From assembly GCA_027186245.1 (NCBI GenBank), contig CP114488.1, positions 8,413,501-8,477,500 on the forward strand: DNA of 64,000 bases, read 5' to 3'. A model generated the notes under the pieces. It saw nothing but the letters and a program-made list of their open reading frames with translations. It was not told the DNA's origin and ran no database searches. Shown piece after piece: positions 1 to 10,947 of this stretch. The DNA is from Coriaria nepalensis. Taxonomy: Eukaryota; Streptophyta; Magnoliopsida; Cucurbitales; Coriariaceae. The position numbers and the translations under genes were made by a program. Each line of letters opens with the position of its first letter. The stretch's first letter is position 1.

Positions 1-799
1 AAACAATAAAATTTACCATTTAAATAATATAAACCCAGTTAAAAAATTATAAAAAATTATTATACGGACCTTACACGAGCCGGCCCACGTGCCAACACAC
101 CTAAGATCCGCATGCTTTGTTATGTACTCCCGTGCCGGGCCGATACCCAAATTCAAATTTAAAGTCAACCTAGTATCCTTATATGTGCCAGATTTGGACT
201 TGGTAAATGGCCCGTGCCATACCGGGCCTGAGCTGGGCCACGTAGGCAGGTGCCGAGGAGGCACGCAATTTTAACACCTCGATGTAAGCATCTTCCATGT
301 GTTTTTGGGTGGGTCCCTGCTCGTCTAGCGTGCGCTAAGCATGTTGTCAGATTTAGCATGCATTGTCTGTTTCTCTTTTAGAACATCGAGTCGTCATTCT
401 TCTTAACATTTTCAGCTACAGTACTTCGTCCATCGCCTGCGAAAGACGCGTAAGCATATTGTTGACATCATCTGGTTACTTTGAATTGGGCTCTTTTGTT
501 CACGACATTTGTTAAGTTTGGGCCGGAATTAGTCCAATCTCAGACTTGTAGCCATTTTGATTTGGGCCTGATTAGCTCAGTTTCCCGGACACATTTTCTT
601 CTTACATTTTTTGTTATACTTTTCCCGTCAGATTTTGAATCGGACACAGAAACGCGAGTTTCTTAACAAACAAAAACTTCCTCAAGATTCATTCAAACGC
701 CAAACGCTACTTTGATACAGAAACGACCATAGAGTTTCCCAAAAATATTTACAAAGAAGACAGAAAACAAAAGACATTAGTAAATCCTATATTTTAGGT
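1..799. other. Intergenic; 3' flank of histone H1
   Basis: I see no convincing gene. The first 260 bases hold GC-rich blocks built on the theme CCCGTGCC/CGGGCC (near 130-145 and 207-226, partly inverted with respect to each other) in otherwise AT-rich DNA. This looks like the worn end of a dispersed repeat. The last 130 bases before 800 are probably the 3' untranslated region of the minus-strand histone gene. Confidence 0.5.
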
Positions 800-1566
800 T
801 CATGCCATAGTTTTCTTAGCCCTCTTGGCAGCAGGTGATTTGATGGACTTAGGCTGTTTAGGCTTCGCCGGAGTTGTTCTCTTCATCGTCTTCTTCTTTG
901 CTACGATCTTCTTCGTTGGCTTCGTATCGTTCTTTTTCGCCCTCTCCGATTTCCTTTCTGTAGCAGCAGTGGTGGAAGAAGATTTAGCCTGCCTCGGCTT
1001 CTTCTTCTCTGATGTATCCTTCGCAACCTGCTTTTTCGCTGTCGCTGTTGTTCGCTTCTCCTTTCCCCCCGATTCAGATAGCTTGTACGATGCTTTGATC
1101 TTGATCAGCTTCCCTCTAGTCGCCGAATTCTTCAGCTGAAGAGCGAGAATTTTCCTGAAGTTTGAAGGAAGCACCGCCTTGTGCTTCTCCTCCATGTACT
1201 TTGCTATGGCGTACGGGCTCGATCCGCTCTTCTCATCCAGAACAAGTAGAGCTTCCTTAATCATCTACAAATTTCGAAAACAAAAGGAAAGCTCAATTCA
1301 CTGATACGTAAACAGAACCGAGAGGAAAAATCTTAATCAATCTGTTAAGATCGTCAAATTAGGGTTTGGAGAAGTAAATTTACCTGGAAATAAGGAGGAT
1401 GCGAAGCAGTTTTAGGCTGTTTAGGCTTCTTCTCCTTAGCAGCCTTGATATCCTTCACCATCTTCTCTTTCACAGGCTTTTCGGCCTGCTCGGTCTTCTC
1501 CGTCTCCGGAGCTTCAGCCGGACTAACCTCCGTTGCCGGAACTTCAACCTCTGTAGTAGATGACAT
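800..1566 (-). CDS. Histone H1 (linker histone)
   Basis: Linker histone that binds nucleosome entry/exit DNA and compacts chromatin. There are two exons, 1566-1384 and 1264-800 (215 aa), with a phase-0 intron (CAG|GTAA ... TAG|ATG). Exon 1 encodes an acidic, Glu/Pro-rich N-terminal tail starting MSSTTEVEVPATEV. The H15 winged-helix globular domain (about residues 55-122) spans the intron, from HPPYFQ through SSPYAIAKYMEEKH to LIKIKASYKLSE. The rest is a Lys/Ala/Pro-rich basic tail ending KRAKKTMA. An in-frame ATG lies upstream at 1632, but 1566 gives the usual H1 N-terminus and lies just downstream of a TATA box. The protein is shorter than major plant H1s (often 240-280 aa). That could mean a minor or stress-type variant, which is inference. 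Confidence 0.95.
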
Positions 1567-1644
1567 CACGCTTTCTTCACAGATTTCTGTTATAACTGAT
1601 GATAAGCTTAACTCTGACGCAATGAAGAACATGTTCCCTCTCAG

Positions 1645-1652
1645 TATTTATA
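1645..1652 (-). promoter_or_regulatory. TATA box of histone H1
   Basis: On the minus strand this reads TATAAATA, 79 bases upstream of the chosen H1 ATG at 1566. The spacing leaves room for a short leader and supports that start over the ATG at 1632, which would lie almost on top of the TATA box. Confidence 0.65.
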
Positions 1653-2308
1653 GCATGGAAAGCGTTCTGATTGGTTCAAATTAAGGTCCCGGGGATCGCC
1701 AGCTTGTACAAAGGAAAGATCTGGAACGTACACGTAGAAAGAAAACTGGAACGTACACGTGGGATAGATCTGTGATGTGGATTAGGTCGGGTCCTTACTC
1801 TGTTTTGTTGTTTTAAGGATGGTGTGTTTTTTCTGACTACTTTTGACAGAGATCTTTAATGGGTTTGGATTACTTTTGATGGTGAATTTTTAGGAGATTT
1901 GAAGATGAAAAAATGGAGATTGTAATGTGAGGGGAATCGGATGAAATGGTTTAGATTTTGGTTAAGATTTAAAGCTTTGAAATTGAATAGTTTTTCTTCT
2001 CAAGAAAAATAATTCTGAAAGAGATTGATAATTATAAAAAGAATTAAATAATGATTTCGATTAATCATAAATTGATTAATTATAATCGTAAAAATTAATT
2101 TTACATATTATATTAATTATGATATTAAATTTTATATATTATTACGATCGATTAAAATCTTTTTTTATCTGTCTAGTATGTCCCGACCTACACACAACCC
2201 GAATTGAAACAAGATGATGAGGTTTCAAAAATCAAAACCATACTGCAATCAATAGAGGATTAATAAACAAAGCGATCCATATGAGTTACTCTAGCAAACC
2301 CTTAACTC
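1653..2308. other. Intergenic: H1 upstream region and RNase gene 3' flank
   Basis: No gene is seen. A short near-duplicate occurs at about 1722-1763, where the words GGAACGTACACGT and AAAGATCT/TAGATCT recur. The remainder (1990-2160) is AT-rich with many ATTAATTA runs. Confidence 0.4.
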
Positions 2309-5227
2309 TTACATATAAACTGTATCCTCAGTTGCAAACAACACTTGTGCATCATGTGCCAAGCAGTTGTAAGATAAAGGCCCACAATTGAAAGTTGTTC
2401 CTTTTGAACTGATGCACATTATAAATTCCTTGAAATGAAGTTCGTGTTTTCTGTTTCTATGGCATACAAGTATAGGAGAACAGCCCAGTAACTTGGTTAT
2501 TTCGTTGCGTAGAACTTGCAAATCATATGGTCGATCATCTCTTGGAATTACTGCCCCTGAGTAATCAATTTAATGCCCACATGGAAAGAGATAAAGAGTT
2601 AGGAATTTAGAGTAAAAAGAGTTTGTCGACCATAATCCTGCCATTTCTTCTTATGTTTGCGTTACGGACGAAGTCAATTACGGGCATACTGTTGGAGAGC
2701 GAAATTTTGCACCAACATACTTCACATGAGATCACTTCAATTTTTGGATTCCATATGAGAATGATGACCCCCTTTTTTTAACTTCAAGAAAATTTGAATG
2801 TCCTCCTCCTTCAAGTCTTAAGACTAGGATTTATATACTCCACAACTTTAGCAGCCTAGAAAGAAGTTCGTATTTTATAATTGAAATGTCGAGGTTCATT
2901 TACAGTCATCAAGCAACAAAGATTTTCTTCAAGTTTATTAAGGGGCGCGCATGTTTTGATTCCGTGAATGAGAATATAATAAATATTAAAAAGTGAGAAT
3001 GATCGAATGAAAAATGTAATCAGTAATTTTAATTATCATATTTAATTATATAATTAATGAGTAATAAAGAAATTTTAATTACCCATTTAAAAAAGTTTAA
3101 ATATTGTATGAAGAATTATTTATGAATTTAAAAAAAAAATTAAATATTAATAAAATAACATGTGTAAATAAATAAATTATTTAATTCTGTTAGAAATATA
3201 TTTTTTTTTTCAAAGAATGAATATTTCCCTATATTTAATAGAATCAAATCAAAATAATATTCATTTTAATTATGTTCTTTTTTAGGAAATTGAATCAAGT
3301 CTTTTATTATTGCTATTGTACTCTTCTTGTTCTATATATTTATTTTTTTTAATTTTTTTTTTTCTAATTTTTACCCCTAACTTCTACTTTTTATTTGTTT
3401 TCTATTCACCAAAATTTGGATTTAAACCTATCTTCAATGATCTGAGTGACCCGCATTTTCAAAGATTTGATAAATATCTTACAACAATTTGGATCAGGTT
3501 CAACTCTAGATCTTGAAATCTGGACAAAGCCAAATAACTCGAAATCTAAGTTTGATCAAAGATCTTTGAAGTTTTGAATTCAGATACTTGACATTGGGGT
3601 TCAATCCCAAATTCTTCCAATTCTAAAATTGACCTGAATTCCTCAAAATATGTATTGACCCAAATTTTCAAGAATCTAAGTTTGAATTCAGATTCCAAAT
3701 CTACATTCACCTTGATCCTCAAGGATATGAGTTTGAACTTTCAACAAATAACGAAAAGAAAATTGGGAGAAGTTAATTATGGGTAAATATAAAAATAAAT
3801 GAAAACTCTTTAATATTTTAAATCAAATCGTGATGGATGGTCACGACAGTTGAGTGGTTTGTAGAGGTAATGGTAAATGAATGTAGAGAAAATTTTTTGA
3901 TTTAAAATAATAAAATGAATTAAAATTTTGGGGTTGAAAATAGAAAAGCGTATTTTATTTAGGATCAAATTTTCAAATAATTAAATAAAATTTGATTTCG
4001 AATATTATTTATATTTGTTAAGAAATTTTTTAGTGTAAATTATACTTTCAAATAAATTAAATTATATTTTAAGTTTGATTTTGAATATAAATTTTCTTTA
4101 ATCCTAAAATATATAAATAGGCTAGTTTCTAATTTGAGATATTTTTGGATTTACAAATCGTGTTCACATGTCATATTAAATTTTATTACAATTATAAATA
4201 TTATTTTTATATATTATATTATTAATTATATAAAAATAATATTTTTTATTATTATAATATTTTATATAATACGTGATCACACACTTTCATTTTAAAAAAA
4301 TTTCTTCCAATTTTACCTAAAGATTGAAAGGGATAAATTCTTGTTTTAAAAGTTAGGGTGATAAATCCTTGTCTTTGTAATGTCAAGGTTAGGGAATATG
4401 ATATATGTGATACACTTCACCTGATGTCTTCAATCGATCATAGAGATCGATGTATCTTTTTGCAAATTTTAGTGTCAGATAGAGGTAATTTTCAACACTC
4501 ATGCCCACGGGAAACCCATGTTTTCTCCATTGTTCTGACCATAATTCCTCATCTGTCTTATCAAGAAGAAGGTTTGGCCAAATTGACTTCAACTCATCGG
4601 TGAAATTCCATTTTTTGACCTATGAAACAAAAAGTATAGGCTGAGACACACTTGTTCAATTCAAAGTACCAGATAACGTTTACAAACAATTATAGAAGAA
4701 AAATACATGGATGTAGTTTAGGAATTTTTTTCTGAGACCAACCCAATGAAAATCTCTCATATATTTATATCGGGCAATTTTGCTATTTTTTTCATCAAAC
4801 CCCTCTCCGGGCCCTCCACATTTCCACTTATCCATTACCCATGGGCTTGATCTAGAAATTTTCCTTGATCAGTTTCATGAAAAAATTGCTTATTATAAAA
4901 GAAAAAAAAAAAGTGTACAAACGATAAACACTGATCAAATTTGTGAATCATAATAATCACCTCGCTTTTTTTAAACCGTCGAGGAGGAGCAAGAGTTTCC
5001 CACAAATGGCCATGTGTTCTATTATAAGGCCATAGGCCATGTACTTTGAACTCTTGAGGAACTGGCAATTTGCAAGGTGAGACGTCTGCATTGCAATAGG
5101 CATTAGGCCATAAGAAGGAAATTCTGTAGTGAGAAAAGGTCCTTCTACTCAAAACCAGATGGAAGAAGAGCATGAAATGATGGGAAAAAACAGCAACTAG
5201 TATTTTATTTTGCAAGAGTGGTATCAT
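2309..5227 (-). CDS. RNase T2 family, S-RNase-like ribonuclease
   Basis: Secreted RNase T2-type ribonuclease (RNA cleavage via a 2',3'-cyclic phosphate). I assembled three exons: 5227-4961, 4619-4421 and 2556-2309, all with GT-AG borders and consistent phases, giving 237 aa without a stop. Residues 1-27 form a hydrophobic signal peptide. Active-site motif 1 is FKVHGLWP (about 60-67) and motif 2 is LWSEQWRKHG. Two catalytic His and the Lys are present; Gln stands where many members have Glu. Cysteines of CNADVSPC and the four in the C-terminal region (LVC, IMC, FNC, YNC) match conserved disulfides. However, the Cys after KHG and its usual partner after the first motif are both absent. By hand count the mature part has about 30 Lys+Arg against 23 Asp+Glu, so it is basic like S-RNases. 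Intron 1 lies just before WPNL, as in S-RNases. Intron 2 is long (1.86 kb). N-glycosylation sites: NRT, NFT. It could be a non-S class III paralogue. Confidence 0.8.
2557..4420 (-). other. Intron 2 of the RNase T2-like gene (1.86 kb)
   Basis: Very AT-rich DNA between the donor after 4421 and the acceptor before 2556. It contains T-rich and AT-rich runs (3320-3370, 4180-4265) and a weakly repetitive stretch at 3520-3740 in which words such as AAATCTAAGTTTGA and TTCAGAT recur. No coding sequence is recognised. Confidence 0.5.
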
Positions 5228-5279
5228 TTTGTGTTATCAAGACTTGTCTACTTTTACGTGCCCTTCTTCTATTTACATG

Positions 5280-5314
<35 letters not shown>

Positions 5315-5955
5315 CAGGGTAGGAGCAGGAGAGATGTTTAGGGTGGCCGAGGAAAATATATATATATAATTGTTTAATGAGTAATGTAATTACCAAGTTG
5401 TCAAGTGTCTCTCTATATCTTCTTAGAGTTAAGAGGGTTATGTAATTACCTCTCCGTATCCAGTTCATGCCTAAAACTTTAATTGAAGAGCCAAATAGTA
5501 ATTAAAATCTTACTCGGAGATCACATATCGTTGGCGGCGGTCCTTACATGCGTTGTTGGTCTGGTCTTTTTTCTTTCCTTTTTTTTTTGGCCGCATATAA
5601 CGAAAGTATGACATTGATGTCATCGATTGGATAACAGTGTTTGTAAGGCATCAGGCATGTATTGGTCGTGTTACGGCCTTCAAATATAGGAAAGCTTAGC
5701 ACGTGAACGTACCGAGATTTTGGTTCAGATTTAGTTTTTCTTCTCAAGAGCAACACTCTTTATAGTGATTGGAACTAAAATCAATTGTTACTTTCTTTTA
5801 TTAATAACACAAAAACTTTATTATTATAAATATAAATCAAAGAATTACGAAGGATAAAGAAGAATAACCTAAGAATAAGTGATCTTTTTATAGTTAACTC
5901 CAAGATAATTTAGACAAATTTTATCATACAAGTTTCTTAAACAAATTGCTTTAAG
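5228..5955. other. 5' flank of RNase gene; (TA)n run
   Basis: Upstream of the RNase gene. A (TA)n microsatellite occupies about 5284-5310. Sequence from about 5350 to 5560 is closely similar to 8515-8635, showing that the duplication that made the second RNase copy included this 5' flank. No gene is seen. Confidence 0.55.
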
Positions 5956-5959
5956 TAAA

Positions 5960-6420
5960 GAAGTAATAGTGAAAAAACTTGAATGAGTTTGAGTGTTACA
6001 TTTAACCGAGGTTGGCAAGCTAAGAGTATCTGCAAATTGACTTACCTCTCTATAACAATGAGAGAGTATATGATCATGAGCCTGAAAGTGATGACAAATC
6101 GAAGAGATGATATTCTCCATAATAGGAGGAATAAAAATGTAATTAGCTACGTACCATGTGCAATAGAGTAAGAGCGTCTTATTCAATAGTGACATTTGTT
6201 CAATTCAGATTAGTAATCATTTCACAGTCTCTTAGGAGAGTCATAACTTCCCCTTTCATGCTCGTAAGACGATCCCAGAAAATTGCCATAGCTTCGATTA
6301 TATCCCCATTTCAATTCCTTAAAATGATCCCACCTCCTGCCAAGCCCTTTTCAAGATCCATCTACATTTAGCTTTAATCTGTTTTAAGAAGGACCCATCC
6401 ATTTGAGCAGCTGTAATTGC
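5960..6420 (-). mobile_element. LINE remnant: RNase H-like 3' domain
   Basis: The minus-strand translation, split over frames, shows the start of the RNase H-like domain of plant LINEs: LKLNVDGS near 6375, then a degenerate Gly-rich segment, EAMAIFWDRLTSMKGEV and a TLLRDCEMITN-like stretch. Downstream is HDHILSHCYREVSQFADTLS, matching the usual C-terminal 'HCxREVNxxAD' end of this domain. Several stops and frameshifts interrupt it. It is a short dead fragment with no visible reverse transcriptase next to it. Confidence 0.6.
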
Positions 6421-6839
6421 ATTGTGACTGTGTTATAAGGAATCCTGAGAAGCTGCATGATCCTAGACTCTTGCTTTGAACAAGTGTTTGTAGGATGTTA
6501 TATATATAATAAACAGAATAATCAGTGAATAATATATAGAGGCAGAAGCTTCAAACAGTAATACAGTAACAGATTTTGTGAACAGTAAAATAATAAAGCA
6601 GGAAGCAGATAGAGACTGTAACCGTAAATATTAAAACAAGAAAAACAAAACCAAAATATACTAAACAGAAAAATGTACTGAAATAATAAAATAGAATGTT
6701 AAATATATCACAAATAGTATAAATAATTGAATAAAAGATTGAAAAATAATGAGAAAAAATTAAGAATTAAATTAAGGCATGTTATGTAATAGTTTTTTTA
6801 AAACATATTCGCTCTTTTATGTCGGTATAGAAAGTTGAA

Positions 6840-7330
6840 CAATATATGTCTCATAGTATTAACAAATTTAACATATGCGGTTATGTTAACAAATTTCTAG
6901 AAGTTTTTTACGAGTCTACTATAATTGTATCTGGTACTTATTATCCTACTTCACCGTTAGTTATTGCACAATTTGTTGATATTGTTCAAATATTTACTGC
7001 TTATGATGATGATATTATTTTTAAACGAATTATAGAAAAAATGAAAATAAAATACTTAAAATATTGGAAAGAAATTCCATTTTTGTATTGATTTGGAGTT
7101 CTATTGGATCCTAGACTTAAATATGACGGTTTTAGTAAGGTTGTTTCTTTTATAGGAAGAGAATTAGATCTTTCTTATAATGAACTAATCGCTAATGCAA
7201 ATATAAAATTTCATGAAGTTTATGTTGTTTATGAAAATACGTATAGAATTGCACATTTGTTAATGGGTAATAAAATATATGCTAGAATGTTCTCTCTTGT
7301 GGTGCAAATTCAGACCAAATAGGACTTGGT
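6840..7330 (+). mobile_element. hAT transposase fragment
   Basis: Translation gives FYESTIIVSGTYYPTSPLV, then KMKIKYLKYWKEIPFLY, an in-frame TGA at about 7089, and after it FGVLLDPRLKYDGF. This is the order seen in the central part of plant hAT (RICESLEEPER/Daysleeper-like) transposases (DUF4413-type region before the dimerisation domain). The N-terminal BED finger, the catalytic region and the C-terminal dimerisation domain are not recognisable. Dead remnant. Confidence 0.75.
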
Positions 7331-8160
7331 TCGTGTGTGCCTGCACCTAGGGGCGTCGAATGTCAGCCCGAAAATGATCCGGTTTGTCTTGGCTCATATT
7401 TTATATTCTTCCTGATTTTTTTTTCTTCTGCAAAAAAATATGAAGATGAAATGTTATAATTTAATTTTTCATTTTATCATATTTAAATTTGTATTAAACC
7501 ATATTAAATTTCAGATTAAATTCTCATTAATCTTCTCTCTCCTCATAAACCTATAAATTGACAGCTTCCTTCTATTTGGAAACATACCAAGAAAATGAAG
7601 TCTCTCTGCTATTTTTCTTTCCTCTCGAGTTCTATGTTTCCAGTATGGTAGAGTTCGAACTAAGTTTGAGTTCGCTGAAATAGTTACGATAATGCACCGC
7701 TACTGTTCATCTCTGTTGTATCCTAAGAAGCAAATGTCGTTCAACCTTCTGCACCGACGTGAGATGACGAATCTATTTTAACAAAACTATTGGATAACAT
7801 GTATCGATTTGATTCTTAGTTTTTTCTCATTATTTTCAATCTTCTGTTCAATTATTTATTTTATTTGTGATTTGTTTAATATTATAGTACATTTTCATGT
7901 TTTACATATTCTATTCTGTTTTATGATTTATTGTTTAGGATTTTACAATCTCTCTATTTATTATTTTACTATTCATAGATTCTATTTTTTTATATTTCGG
8001 TCTCCATACTATTTATTATTTCACTATTTACAGATTTTATTTTTTTATATTTATGTTTTCATACTATTCACTATTTATTCTGTTTATTATATATAGATCT
8101 TACATTATCAACAAATGCAATATAAATTAAATAAATTGAACAATCTAGAAGTATCAAATA
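7331..8160. other. Intergenic, T-rich
   Basis: No gene is seen. The stretch 7800-8090 is T-rich with a repeated theme (ACTATTYATAGATTYTATTTTTTTATATTT at about 7968-8000 and again at 8022-8052), a diverged short tandem duplication. The open frame across it is low-complexity Phe/Tyr/Ile. Confidence 0.45.
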
Positions 8161-8178
8161 GTTGTGAATCGTAATCAC

Positions 8179-8510
8179 CTCGCTTTTCATATACGGTCGA
8201 AAATGAGAGTTTCCCATAAATGACCATATGTTCTATTACAAGGCCATAAGCCACATGTACTTTGAACTCTTAGAGGAACTGGAAGTTCGCAAGGTGAGAC
8301 GTCTGCATTGCAAAAGACATTAGGCCATAAGAAGTATATGGTGTAGTGAGAAAAGGTCCTACTCAACACCAGATGGAAGAAGAGCATGAAATGAAGGACA
8401 AAAACAGTAACAACTACTTTCTTTCGCACGAGTGGTATGATTTTGTGTTTATCAAGACTTGTTAACCTACTGTTACGTTCCCTTCTTCTATTTCCATTTA
8501 TACTATACAT
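8179..8510 (-). pseudogene. Second RNase T2-like copy, exon 1 only, decayed
   Basis: Clear duplicate of exon 1 of the RNase gene at 2309-5227: it shares FFHLVLSRTFSHY, FLWPN, FCNADVSPCELPVP and GLWPCNRTYGHLWETL. Lesions are as follows. The ATG of the intact copy (5227) aligns with ATC at 8439-8441, though an ATG 23 codons further upstream stays in frame. Two insertions near 8255-8270 (+1 and +2 bases) restore frame overall but replace the catalytic VHGLWP by STCGLWP, losing the first active-site His. The splice donor AG|GTGATT is kept at 8179/8178, but no exon 2 or 3 is found downstream. A Cys replaces Tyr after GLWP. It cannot make an active RNase of this family. Confidence 0.85.
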
Positions 8511-8601
8511 TCTTTTAATGACTCTTACGTTATGTAATTACCTCTCCCGTTCTCCTTATCAAGTTCTTGCCTAAAACATTGATTGAAGAGCCAAATAGTA
8601 A

Positions 8602-8654
8602 TTGCTGGCGTCAGTACATGCGTTCTTATCATACGGATATAATGACGCCAGCAA
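8602..8654. repeat. Perfect 12-bp inverted repeat
   Basis: TTGCTGGCGTCA at 8602-8613 is the exact reverse complement of TGACGCCAGCAA at 8643-8654, with a 29-base spacer. It lies just beyond the duplicated 5' flank of the decayed RNase copy. Confidence 0.85.
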
Positions 8655-9109
8655 CCATATGTGATCATACGGAGAAAACTCCACATTCAAAACAATTTTT
8701 CTTCATTTCTTTATCCTTTATTGCATCTTCTCATTGATCCGAGATCAACTTATAAGCAAAAATTTCTCTTTAAAGTAGATGGGCAAGGATTAACAGTGCG
8801 TGTGTGTGGATAAAGAGTGCAGAAAGGCTGTCTAGTTATTCCACGATTATGAAAAATGTTCCAAGAAAACGATAACAAGCATCCAATGTGTAGGAAACAG
8901 TCTTCAAAGTTTAAACCAAAACATTAAGAGCAAAAGATCAATTCAAACCAATATGGACCACGCCCCTTGTGCATATTATCAGAAGACGAGGGCAAAATAT
9001 ACTGATCATGAACAAATCCTATTTTGCTGAATAGAGTTTGATATGTAGGTATGCTGAATTTCCGTAATGTCCAAAGGAAACTTGGAAGATATGTCTCAGC
9101 GGAAGCATT
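8655..9109. other. Intergenic; probable PIN1 3' UTR
   Basis: No gene is seen. The part adjoining 9110 is probably the 3' untranslated region of the minus-strand PIN1 gene. Confidence 0.4.
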
Positions 9110-10947
9110 TTAAGCGGTTCGCAAGATGATGTGAACTCCACTGTCTGTATCCACAATCTCACTTATCTCACCGACTTTCAGAACATATGTTGCTTCTTCA
9201 AAAGGCTTCTGCATCTGGCCCCGCCCGAAAGGACCTGTCAAACGATTTCAAATTTTAAGTTCTGCTAAGATCATCATAACAATGTAGAGCTGTAATGATG
9301 GGCCTGTTATTGAGAGATATATGCATGAGTCTAGTTGTGTTAATGTCAGAGCACTCTTGGGAAAAAGATGGGTTCGTAGAGTTGACAAATAAAGTGGGGA
9401 AGGTGGAGTAATAGATGAAAAGAGAGACAGCAGTAAAATCTTTCTCCTACAAGAGTAACTTGTTTTACCATTTGATCCTTCTAACAAGATCCATGAAGTG
9501 TGCTTGCAGAATCAGCAGAGATTCAAAAGTATTTGGATAGCAAAGAGAGATAATTGCGAGAAGAAGATCAATAAAAACACATATACTCATTAGGCACCCA
9601 CAGGATATATCGTAAGTTCTCAAAAGGCACTTCTAGAGGTTCCAAACTTCCGATACTTTGAAACCAGAAACACGGCACCATGCAGGAAAACTTCTGATAA
9701 TCTTCTGTAGAATGTTATAAATAGGACTGATATATTAGAGGATGAGGAAAAAATATTTTCCCCTCTACGACGAAACCATTAGGTTTTACTATGTAGAGTA
9801 GGTTGAGTTATAGATTATTAATTACTAAGCATCTAATCAACACATTACGAAATCATCGTCTAATCTCAGTTTCCTGACAATAATTTTGAAGTTCTTTCAC
9901 TTCTTATGTTCTCAATTGAACAGTATAATCAAGAGGGTAAAGACTCTAAACACACCATAAGGAAAATAGAATTCTCAACTTATTGTGGTCATATCCGTCA
10001 AAACTATTCTGGTCCAAAGTTTCAGAATGCATAAGAAGCAATATGAAAGCCGAAAGGTAAGTCCTGATGGCTAAAACTCATCTTTTATCTCCCACCAAAG
10101 GTAGCACTATTAAATAAGGTTTTCGAGTTAGTTTTTGAAATGAAATACCGATAGTATATGAAATTCCCCACAGCAAGAATGGTACAAATAGCTTTGAAAT
10201 GAAATCCGGCCCCGATTATATGAATTAAAACAATCCAGGACACTAACAATTTGGGATGAAACATAATCATCAGTGCCCATCTGTTTCAATACAGCTTTGA
10301 ACACTCCGTGACCAAAATTTCCAATTCCCCATTTCTATAATGGAAATTTTCCAATACTAATGATCAAGATACATTTAGATCAGCCAATAAATCTAGAATC
10401 TAGAATCTACGAACCTTTTAACCTCTTCTTAATTACAATCTCAAGTAATCAATTATATGCCAGAACACATAAAAAGAAAAGCTAAACCACTGAGAAGGTT
10501 TGGAAGAGAAAGTATCCAATCAGCTCACAAGACATTCATACACTCATTCTCCAACAACGACGATAATCATTTGCCACCGGAGATGAGAACTTAAAATAGA
10601 CCACTCCAAATTCCATCATCATACGTCAATTTTTAAGCAGCCAGCACAAATTACCAAAAAAGCAACGCAAATGGAGCAAAATCAAGGAGATTGCGGAACT
10701 AACCTAGATCCCCGCCGCGCTTGGCAGAGCTGCAGTCTGAGATTCGAGATGCGACGTCCTCGAACTTGTACTTACCAGAAACGACGTCCTCGCGAATGTC
10801 TTTGAGCCGAGCGACGGCGCTGTCACGGGAAGTGTTCTTGATGACTCGACCTTCTGGATCCTTCCACGAGGCCGGTCGTCTTGATCCCTGATGCTTTATC
10901 AATATGTGCGAAGCCCTAACCTGATTGGCCGAGGAAGACGACGACAT
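9110..10947 (-). CDS. PIN1AT: PIN1-type parvulin peptidyl-prolyl isomerase
   Basis: Phospho-Ser/Thr-Pro-specific cis-trans prolyl isomerase of the plant Pin1 type, which has no WW domain. Two exons, 10947-10704 and 9234-9110 (122 aa), are separated by a 1.47 kb phase-1 intron. After a short Ser-rich start ([20 protein letters not shown]) comes the parvulin fold with [14 protein letters not shown] (basic phosphate-binding loop), [14 protein letters not shown] (catalytic Cys and Ser), [16 protein letters not shown] and the C-terminal [13 protein letters not shown]. It is nearly identical to the Arabidopsis family member in length and motifs. Known plant roles include flowering-time control through phosphorylated MADS proteins. 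The frame stays open for about 46 codons upstream of this ATG without another ATG. Confidence 0.95.

Noticed and set aside
825..1139. Hydrophobic 104-aa frame on the plus strand over histone H1
   Set aside because: Phe/Val-rich mirror of the Lys-codon-rich H1 tail; antisense artefact.
7809..8096. 95-aa hydrophobic frame
   Set aside because: T-rich low-complexity DNA with a diverged internal repeat; composition alone explains the open frame.
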